A stretch of DNA of 32,903 nucleotides from Myxococcales bacterium (GTDB lineage: Bacteria > Myxococcota_A > UBA796 > GCA-2862545): assembly GCA_019634415.1 (NCBI GenBank), contig JAHQVJ010000210.1:1-32903 (forward strand), in the 5' to 3' direction. This document shows, one piece after another, positions 23,948-29,734 of the stretch; the stretch's first letter is position 1; each line of letters starts with the position of its first letter. The notes under the pieces were generated by a model that saw only the letters and a program-made list of their open reading frames with translations, did not search any database and had not been told where the DNA came from. Both the position numbers and the translations under genes were made by a program.

Positions 23948-24172
23948 TCATTGCTGCCCTCCATCACGGACGACAGCGTATCGGCCCCTGTGTCGCACCA
24001 AGGTTGCACCCTGCGCCGGCATGTACCACTCACATCCCGAACTACTAGAGCTGGGTAGACGCCGCAGGTTGTAGATCTCCCCCAGCGCGTGGGTGTCGGT
24101 TAGCCCTTGGGTGCTCGCGCGGAGCGCTCGTTGTAGGGGCGGGATCAGGCGCCGCCACTCAGCACTCGACAC
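23948..24172 (-). CDS. Short open frame upstream of the SH3/TonB-C-like gene, possible gene remnant
   Basis: A 74-codon frame begins at GTG 24172 and ends in TGA 23948-23950, in the same frame as the following gene. The later half reads like real protein (HALGEIYNLRRLPSSS, EWYMPAQGATLVRHRGRYAV) and may be the 3' end of a broken gene. No Shine-Dalgarno is seen and no family is recognised. It could also be the lost 5' part of the next gene, separated by the stop. Confidence 0.3.
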   Translation of the reverse strand: MSSAEWRRLIPPLQRALRASTQGLTDTHALGEIYNLRRLPSSSSSGCEWYMPAQGATLVRHRGRYAVVRDGGQQ

Positions 24173-24174
24173 CG

Positions 24175-24325
24175 ACGGCCCCTGATGGAGGGGGGATGGC
24201 TGGCCATTCCCTCCTGTAGAGCGCGGGGCAGAGTGGCGGCGCAGTCCAGGACTTGCTGGAGGACTCGCCCTCCAGAGGCCGTAGGCCGTCCGGAAGTCCT
24301 GGACGGCGCCATGATGGCGCCTCCG
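24175..24325. repeat. Cluster of nested inverted repeats, candidate structured element
   Basis: This lies in a 524-bp stretch (23939-24462) without a confident gene. GTCCAGGACTT (24244-24254) and AAGTCCTGGAC (24294-24304) form a perfect 11-bp stem. It encloses CTGGAGG/CCTCCAG (24256-24262/24269-24275, 6-base loop) and GGCC-gta-GGCC (24277-24287). It is followed at once by the 17-base palindrome GGCGCCAT-G-ATGGCGCC (24305-24321). Upstream, 24190-24213 can form a ~10-bp hairpin with two G-T pairs, only when read as plus-strand RNA. A folded RNA leader, a mobile-element remnant or a cruciform are all possible. No attC core motifs or transposase were seen. Confidence 0.5.
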
Positions 24326-24393
24326 GAAGGCCCCGCCGGCATTCTCTCGGAGACAGTCCTGCGGCGAGTACGGCCCTCATCGTTCGAACAAAT

Positions 24394-24425
24394 AGTTGAT
24401 CAACTCAATCATTGAGTGCTACAAG
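24394..24425 (+). promoter_or_regulatory. arsM promoter with two adjacent palindromic operators
   Basis: AGTTGATCAACT (24394-24405) is a perfect 12-bp palindrome and overlaps CTCAAT-C-ATTGAG (24404-24416), a second perfect dyad. A plausible sigma-70 promoter overlaps them: TTGATC (24396-24401), an 18-base spacer and TACAAG (24420-24425). A repressor bound here would block the promoter. The natural candidate is the MarR-type protein encoded after arsM. The promoter elements are weak matches; the palindromes are exact. Confidence 0.6.
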
Positions 24426-24462
24426 ATTCTCGTGCCGCAACGATCGGCGCGAGGAGGTCTCG

Positions 24463-25251
24463 ATGAACGAGCAGCAGGTGCGCAACAACGTCAAGGACGC
24501 CTATGGGCAGATCGCCAAGGCCAGCGGCGGGAGCTGCTGTGCCCCGTCGAGCGAGCACCTGGGCTACTCCGCAGACGAGCTGTCCACGCTGCCCCAGGGT
24601 GCGGACCTGGGCTTGGGCTGTGGCAACCCCAATGCCTTGGCGTCGCTGCAGCCGGGCGAGCGGGTGGTGGATCTGGGCTGCGGGGCCGGCATCGACGTGC
24701 TGCTGGCGGCCCAGGCCGTGGGCCCGCAGGGGTCGGTGATCGGCGTGGACATGACGCGGGACATGCTGGCGAAGGCACGTGCGAACGTGGTCGAGACCGA
24801 GATGGCGGACCGGGTGGACATCCGCGAGGGCCACATCGAGGCCCTACCCCTGCGCGATGGCGAGGTGGACGTGGTGATCTCCAACTGCGTGATCAACCTG
24901 AGCCCCGACAAGGCGGCGGTCTTCCGCGAGGCGTTCCGCGCGCTGAAGCCCGGCGGTCGCTTGGCGGTGAGCGACATCCTGCTCACCGGCGCGCTGCCCG
25001 ACGCCGTGCGGCAGAACGCAGCCGCCTGGATCGGGTGCATCGCGGGCGCAGAGCTGGCGGACGACTACCTGGGCCACATCCGCGACGCAGGCTTCGTCGA
25101 CGTGGCCTTCACGCGGCACCCGGCCGCCGAGCTGCTGACCATGGCGGAGTCCCAGGCGGCCATCCCCGACCTGGGTCTGTCCGACGACGCACGACGCACG
25201 CTGGCCGGGCAGGTGTACAGCTACTCGATCACGGCTAAGAAGCCTGCGTGA
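24463..25251 (+). CDS. arsM: Arsenite S-adenosylmethionine methyltransferase
   Basis: The protein is 262 residues from ATG 24463, with AGGAGG six bases upstream. ArsM methylates As(III) in the cytoplasm with SAM, giving methylated and volatile arsenicals. The SAM-binding motif is VVDLGCGAGIDVLLAA (68-83), with GVDMTRDML after it. Cysteines at 25/26, 53 (LGLGCGNP), 142 (NCVINLSPDK) and 192 (GCIAGA) match the As-binding set of ArsM; the 50-residue gap between the last two is as in characterised enzymes. The C-terminal segment is typical. It is the first gene of a two-gene operon; the stop overlaps the GTG of the regulator gene. A degenerate copy of its leader lies at 20018. Confidence 0.95.
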   Translation: MNEQQVRNNVKDAYGQIAKASGGSCCAPSSEHLGYSADELSTLPQGADLGLGCGNPNALASLQPGERVVDLGCGAGIDVLLAAQAVGPQGSVIGVDMTRDMLAKARANVVETEMADRVDIREGHIEALPLRDGEVDVVISNCVINLSPDKAAVFREAFRALKPGGRLAVSDILLTGALPDAVRQNAAAWIGCIAGAELADDYLGHIRDAGFVDVAFTRHPAAELLTMAESQAAIPDLGLSDDARRTLAGQVYSYSITAKKPA

Positions 25252-25733
25252 CGCACCCCGATCCCTCCGCCCACGCCGTCGACGAGCTGGTGGCCCTCTG
25301 CCACCTGTTCGGCGCCCTGGAGCGTGACGCGATCTGCGGAGGCTCGGTGACGGTGCCCCAGTGCGCCACCCTGCAGGAGCTGCTCACGGGCGCCAAGGAC
25401 GTCTCGACCCTGGCGGCGTCTGCGCGGGTGAGCAAGAGCGCGATGACGCGCCTGCTGGATGGCCTGGTGAAGCGGGAGCTGGTGGTGCGAGGCCGCGACG
25501 AAGACGACCGCCGCCGGGTGATCGTGGCGCTGACGGAGGCGGGCCAGGTGGAGGCCCAGCGCCTGCGTCGCTGCACCGAGGAGCTGGTGGAGGGCATCCT
25601 GCAGCAGCTGCCCGCCGAGGAGCGGGAGGGAGCAAGCCGGGCGCTGGCCTTGGTCCGACGCGCAGCGCAGGCCCTGCTCGACGACCCGCCGAGCTGCGGT
25701 CCACGGGACGTTCCCTCGGCCCGACAGTCCTGA
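25248..25733 (+). CDS. MarR-family regulator of the arsM operon
   Basis: The protein is 161 residues, starting at GTG 25248 in a GTGA overlap with the arsM stop, so translation is coupled. The winged-helix domain is typical of MarR: VSTLAASARVSKSAMTRLLD, RELVVRGRDEDDRR and VIVALTEAGQ. Cysteines at 18, 30, 39 and 109 (with CGGSVTVPQC in the first helices) could bind As(III). Such a role is inferred from position and the cysteines. It probably represses its own operon through the palindromes at 24394-24416. Regulation of arsM is more often by ArsR-type proteins, so a MarR type here is worth noting. Confidence 0.88.
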   Translation: MTHPDPSAHAVDELVALCHLFGALERDAICGGSVTVPQCATLQELLTGAKDVSTLAASARVSKSAMTRLLDGLVKRELVVRGRDEDDRRRVIVALTEAGQVEAQRLRRCTEELVEGILQQLPAEEREGASRALALVRRAAQALLDDPPSCGPRDVPSARQS

Positions 25734-25754
25734 CATCGGGGCATGGGGGGTTTG

Positions 25755-26534
25755 ATGCATCGATGGATGTGCACGTGTTGGCTGGTGGCGTGTTCGGGTA
25801 GTCCGCCAGACCCAGCGGACCAACAGACGCTCGGCGACGGCTCCGAAGGTGAGCCGTTACCCGAGACAGTGGAGGGACTCCCACTCCTGTCGCAGGAGCC
25901 CGAGGCGCAGCCATTCGCCGCGTGCGCGGGCCCCTTCGGCGAACACCTCGACGAGAAGTACCCGGACGAGACCGTCGTGGGCGTGGTGACCAAGCGCGGC
26001 ACGGGAGCCGTCGAGGACTGCGCGGGCATCGCCTTCACTCGACCCGCCCCCGACGAGGCCCCGCACTGGTTCGAGCTGACGACCGACGCCGACGAGGTCT
26101 GGGTCTTCGGCTGGGCCATGCCCGCCGCTCCCGAGGCACCTGCGATCGGAACGTCGCTGCAGGTGCGCTACGTCAGCGAGCCGACGGGCTGGTACGAGCT
26201 GGTCGGGGAGGGCCACCTCGACGTGCGCACCACCGATGGCGAGCTGCTGATGTGGATCTACCGCCAGCTTCAGCCGGTGGAGGACCTGAGCACGGCGCCA
26301 GCGCCGCTGTCGGCGGGGGAGGCCTTCGGGTGGAACGCCGACAGCTGCGGGGGCTGGACCTACCACGACCTGAACGTGGACGGCACCACCGTGGACTACG
26401 GAGGCAGCACCATCGTAGGCGACCTGCTGGTGCGCCACGGCGGGCTCACTCGGCTCGTCGACGGCTTCGGAACGTCGAGCTGCGCAGACTGGTGGACGAG
26501 TCCAGACAGCGTGGTGATCCACCCGGCTGGCTGA
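25755..26534 (+). CDS. Lipoprotein of unknown function
   Basis: The protein is 259 residues from MHRWMCTCWLVACSG (lipobox LVAC). GGGGGG lies four bases upstream; an alternative start lies four codons earlier at 25743. An acidic linker follows the lipid-anchored Cys. The mature domain has cysteines in AACAGPF, EDCAGIAF, DSCGGWTY and SSCADWW, and looks beta-rich (ADEVWVFGWAMP, TSLQVRYVSEPTGWYEL). No family is recognised. It is in the same direction as the arsenic operon, 21 bases after its end, but nothing in its sequence suggests a role in arsenic handling. Confidence 0.8.
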   Translation: MHRWMCTCWLVACSGSPPDPADQQTLGDGSEGEPLPETVEGLPLLSQEPEAQPFAACAGPFGEHLDEKYPDETVVGVVTKRGTGAVEDCAGIAFTRPAPDEAPHWFELTTDADEVWVFGWAMPAAPEAPAIGTSLQVRYVSEPTGWYELVGEGHLDVRTTDGELLMWIYRQLQPVEDLSTAPAPLSAGEAFGWNADSCGGWTYHDLNVDGTTVDYGGSTIVGDLLVRHGGLTRLVDGFGTSSCADWWTSPDSVVIHPAG

Positions 26535-26545
26535 CCATCGGGTGG
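26519..26545. terminator. Hairpin across the ends of convergent genes
   Basis: CCACCCG (26519-26525) and CGGGTGG (26539-26545) form a perfect 7-bp inverted repeat with a 13-base loop that contains the stop of the plus-strand lipoprotein gene. The minus-strand DUF1501 gene ends at 26548. It could serve as a terminator for both, but no T-run follows. Confidence 0.35.
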
Positions 26546-26547
26546 CG

Positions 26548-27861
26548 CTAGCTGCGGGTGGCCGCCGTGAACGGAGGCACACCCGGCAAGTAGGGCTCGG
26601 GATCGACCCCCATGTGGGCCAAGATCCCCGCCACCATCGTGTCGTACTTGTTGAGCACGCCCGCATCGGTCGGCCGGCCCGAGACCAGGTCCACCGGCAG
26701 GCTCTCCACGCCGTCGGTGGTGGCGCCCAGCACGGTACCGCCCGTCACGCCGGCTCCCACGAGCAGCATGGACGTGTGCGACCAGTGGTCCTTGCCGCGC
26801 TTGGAGTTGAGCCGCGGCGTGCGCGTCATCTCCGACATCAACACCACCAGCGTGTCCTGCAGCAAGTCCCCGCGGCGCAGCCCGTCGAGCAGCCGGTTGG
26901 CAGCAGTGAAGAAGAGCTGGTAGCGCTCGTGCTGCAGCACGTTGGCGTCGTGGGTGTCCCACAACGGGCCGTCCTCGGCCAGCGTGACCGTGTGACACAG
27001 GCCCGCCGAGATCAGATCCACGGCCAGATCGGCCTGTAGCGCGAGGCTCGGCTTCGAGCCGAGGCTGAGCTGCCGCGTGAGCACGTCCACGGTGCTCGGA
27101 TCCAGCAGCCGAGCCCGCCGGGCGTAGGACTCCACCATGTCGTCGAGGAGGTGCTCGTTGCGGCGGTAGCCCCCCTGCTGCTCCCGTAGGGCGGCCACGC
27201 GGGTCTGCAGAAAGGCAGAGACGGCGTCGGACTCGGTGGCGCTGGGCTCGAAGGTGGGCAGCGCGTAGCCCGCGCCGTCCGGCGCCCGGAACGTGGTGGC
27301 GGGATCGAGCAGCGCCTTGAGCTGCGACGAGTGGCCGATGCGGCCGGTCTTGGCCCCGAAGGGTCCGGCGTAGCCGAGGCCCGAGAAGTCCACCGAGGCC
27401 AGGGGCAGATCCTCGGACACCCCCTTCTCCACCCCCACGATGGTGGCGAAGTCGGGGCTCGAGGCCCGCGTGGTGCCGGTGAGCATGCGGATCCGCGAGG
27501 GCTGGTGCACGATGGAGCCGGTCCAGATCCCGTTGATCACGCAGACCTGCGGCCCCCACTCCTCGAAGAAGGCGGTGACGGAGCGACGCTTGTGGTCGTT
27601 GGTCTGCACGGGGATGCCGTGGATGGTGCGCACCGCCTCGACGTCGTCGGGGTTGTCGGGGTTCTCGTCGGCCCAGGGGCCGTCCACCGCACCACGGTCC
27701 TTCGGATCCATGGCGAAGGTGACGTCCCAGCCGCCATCGGCCACCATCACCACGAGGTTGCGGGGACCACGGCCCGCGGCGCGCCCCACTCGGGCACCCA
27801 GACCGAAGGCACCAGCAGCTGCAGCACTGGAGATCAGGAAGGAGCGGCGTGAGGGCTTCAT
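26548..27861 (-). CDS. DUF1501 family protein with Tat signal (second copy)
   Basis: The protein is 437 residues, starting MKPSRRSFLISSAAAAGAFG, a twin-arginine signal; the much longer frame running to 29520 is spurious because it covers two other well-supported genes. Family features are NLVVMVADGGWDVTFAMDP near the N-terminus, SIVHQPSRIRMLTG, LISAGLCHTVTLAEDGPLWD, the late LVVLMSEMTRTPRLNSKRGKD and HWSHTSMLLVGAGVTGG. It probably acts folded in the periplasm. Unlike the first copy, it has no DUF1549-like partner next to it but follows a DUF4397 lipoprotein gene by 44 bases, so the two copies belong to different gene sets. Confidence 0.9.
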   Translation of the reverse strand: MKPSRRSFLISSAAAAGAFGLGARVGRAAGRGPRNLVVMVADGGWDVTFAMDPKDRGAVDGPWADENPDNPDDVEAVRTIHGIPVQTNDHKRRSVTAFFEEWGPQVCVINGIWTGSIVHQPSRIRMLTGTTRASSPDFATIVGVEKGVSEDLPLASVDFSGLGYAGPFGAKTGRIGHSSQLKALLDPATTFRAPDGAGYALPTFEPSATESDAVSAFLQTRVAALREQQGGYRRNEHLLDDMVESYARRARLLDPSTVDVLTRQLSLGSKPSLALQADLAVDLISAGLCHTVTLAEDGPLWDTHDANVLQHERYQLFFTAANRLLDGLRRGDLLQDTLVVLMSEMTRTPRLNSKRGKDHWSHTSMLLVGAGVTGGTVLGATTDGVESLPVDLVSGRPTDAGVLNKYDTMVAGILAHMGVDPEPYLPGVPPFTAATRS

Positions 27862-27905
27862 CGCCCCCGAGCCTAACATCCGACCATGCCCACCCGCTGC
27901 AGCTT

Positions 27906-28712
27906 CTAGATGGGGGGCGCGGTGTCGCCCGTCTCGGGGTCCGCCGGCAGCTTCCAGCGCTCGGTGATCTCCATGCCTTGCGGAGACACGCCCAACATCA
28001 CCAGCTCGCCGTCGTCGACGGTGAAGTAGAAGGGGGCAGTGACCTGGTCGCCCACGTCGGGCACGTCGAAGGTGAACTCGGCGACGTCGTCGAGATCGAG
28101 GTCGATGCCCATCTCGCGGGCGCCAGACTCGGTGTCGGCGGCCACGGGGCCCTTGCCGAAGGCCAAGCTCTTCACCAGGGTGGCCTTGTTGGTCACGTCG
28201 AGGATGCGCAGCGGATCGGCGGCGGGGGCCGCGTGGAACAGGTAGTAGCGGACCTCGTCTTCCTCGACGTCGGCCACCTCTTCCTCGTAGGCGAGCACCT
28301 GCAGCGCCTTGGGATCGCCGTAGACCACCACGCTGTAGCGCCCGCCGTCCTCCACGTTGAAGGACACGTCGCCCACGGAGTCGGTGAGCTTGCCGCCGTC
28401 GGGCACCACGGTGATGGTGCGCTTGCCCACCTCCACCCGCCGGAAGGACGAGCCCTCCAGTGGGGCCAGCGCCTGCTTCGCGGGCATGTCGGACCGCGTG
28501 TCCACGTAGATGTCGACGGGGCCGGCACCAGGAGCCACGTGGATGATCCGCATGTTCCCCCGAGGCTGATCGGCGTCGGCGTCGGTGTCGGCATCCGCGT
28601 CGGCGTCGGCATCCGCGTCGGCATCGGCATCGGCCATGTCGGTGTCGGTCTCGTCCTTGTTGCCGTTGCAGGCTGCCAGTGTTGCCCACAGGGCGAAGAA
28701 GAGGGGTCTCAT
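27906..28712 (-). CDS. DUF4397-domain lipoprotein with Asp/Ala tract
   Basis: The protein is 268 residues. GGAGG lies four bases before the ATG. The signal MRPLFFALWATLAACNG ends in lipobox LAAC. A low-complexity linker of alternating Asp and Ala (about residues 24-48) leads into DUF4397-like domains: MRIIHVAPGAGPVDIYVDTR, then a second stretch beginning YYLFHAAPAADPLRILDVTN. DUF4397 is a beta-sandwich found in surface proteins of unknown binding role. The C-terminus ETGDTAPPI is short and acidic. The gene lies between the ATP-grasp and DUF1501 genes, with small gaps (33 and 44 bases), and is likely co-transcribed. Confidence 0.87.
   Translation of the reverse strand: MRPLFFALWATLAACNGNKDETDTDMADADADADADADADADTDADADQPRGNMRIIHVAPGAGPVDIYVDTRSDMPAKQALAPLEGSSFRRVEVGKRTITVVPDGGKLTDSVGDVSFNVEDGGRYSVVVYGDPKALQVLAYEEEVADVEEDEVRYYLFHAAPAADPLRILDVTNKATLVKSLAFGKGPVAADTESGAREMGIDLDLDDVAEFTFDVPDVGDQVTAPFYFTVDDGELVMLGVSPQGMEITERWKLPADPETGDTAPPI
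28563..28638. repeat. Simple repeat encoding the Asp/Ala linker
   Basis: The plus strand shows runs of gtcggc/atccgc/gtcggt hexamers that encode Asp-Ala or Asp-Thr dipeptides on the minus strand. The unit is six bases, so length changes stay in frame. It is likely to vary in length between strains. Confidence 0.7.
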
Positions 28713-28745
28713 GCATCCTCCGACTGATACGTGCAGACCCCCAAC

Positions 28746-29723
28746 CTACCCACCAAAGCGGTGCGCTAGCCACCGGATGGGTGCGGCACATGCCGCAACG
28801 TGTGCCTGCTCGAAGCGCTGCGGATCCGATCGGGCCAGGGCCTCGAGCCGGCCGCGGGGACGGCTGTTCACCTCGATGATCCACGGCTGGCGCGCACCAT
28901 CGATCACCACGTCGACCCCGATCTCCACGAGCAAGTCTCCGCCGGGCAGCGCCCCCAGACGCTCCGCTGCCTGGTGCGCCAGCTCGGCCACGGCGTCGGC
29001 CTGGTCGGCGAAGGCCTGCTGGATGGGGACCACCTCCGCCCCGCGCGCCGCGTTCACCACCGGATCGGACCGCGATCGACGCACCACGGGCACCCGAACG
29101 GCGAAGCCTCCGCCGATCTCTCGCTGCACGAGCACCCGACACGCCACCCCGGCCCAGCCAGCAGGCGCATCCAGCGCACGCTGCAGCAGCATGGGCTCCG
29201 ACTCCCCCTCCACGGCCCCTGGGCCGATGGCGGGCAGCGCATCCCCGGGAACCACCCGCTGCACCCCCCGGCCGAAGGCGCCGAAGCGTGGCTTGAGGAA
29301 GGCAGCGCCCCACTCCCGAAGCTGGGTCTCGAACTGCGCGGGATCGGCCTGCACCTCGGGCATCGGCAGGTCCCCGAGCGCCCGCTGGCAGGACAGCTTG
29401 TCGGCACACAGCTCCACCAAGGCGGGGGCATTGGCCAGCGGCACGCCCGCGAGGCCGTCGCGCAGCTCGGCGTAGGCCGCGGGCCGGGTGCGTGACGGGA
29501 AGCGGTCGAAGGCAGCGCACACCGACATCGCACTAGCCGGCTCCCAGTGCCCGGGCCGGGCCCGAGCACCCCACAGCCGTCCGTCCCTCGCATCGTGGCC
29601 GAAGACCACGACGAGCCCCTCGGCCTCGAGCATCAGGGCGGCCCGCCCGATGGGGCGGTCCTCGGGACGCCCGGGCGATCCGTCGTAGGGCGGCACCAAC
29701 ACCGCCACGGCCGGAAGACCCAC
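28746..29723 (-). CDS. ATP-grasp protein, YheC/D-like
   Basis: The protein is 325 residues from GTG 29723, only 11 bases after the stop of the upstream MopE/PPC gene and without its own clear Shine-Dalgarno, so it is probably coupled. ATP-grasp features: FLKPRFGAFGRGVQRV (ATP-binding loop), FAVRVPVVRRS, LLVEIGVDVVIDG and WIIEVNSRPRGRL (metal-binding Glu and Asn). The order and ending resemble YheC/YheD-type ATP-grasp proteins, a family of unknown substrate, rather than D-Ala-D-Ala ligase or RimK. It is a cytoplasmic carboxylate-amine or -thiol ligase by fold. It lies between secreted Asp-rich lipoprotein genes. Confidence 0.83.
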   Translation of the reverse strand: MGLPAVAVLVPPYDGSPGRPEDRPIGRAALMLEAEGLVVVFGHDARDGRLWGARARPGHWEPASAMSVCAAFDRFPSRTRPAAYAELRDGLAGVPLANAPALVELCADKLSCQRALGDLPMPEVQADPAQFETQLREWGAAFLKPRFGAFGRGVQRVVPGDALPAIGPGAVEGESEPMLLQRALDAPAGWAGVACRVLVQREIGGGFAVRVPVVRRSRSDPVVNAARGAEVVPIQQAFADQADAVAELAHQAAERLGALPGGDLLVEIGVDVVIDGARQPWIIEVNSRPRGRLEALARSDPQRFEQAHVAACAAPIRWLAHRFGG

Positions 29724-29734
29724 AGCCGAAGGCG

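Noticed and set aside
24244..24321. Integron attC site or insertion-sequence end
   Set aside because: No attC core-site motifs, integrase, transposase or flanking target duplication could be seen.
27862..29520. Long 5' extension of the second DUF1501 frame
   Set aside because: It covers the DUF4397 and ATP-grasp genes in another frame, and a Tat signal with its own ATG lies at 27861.
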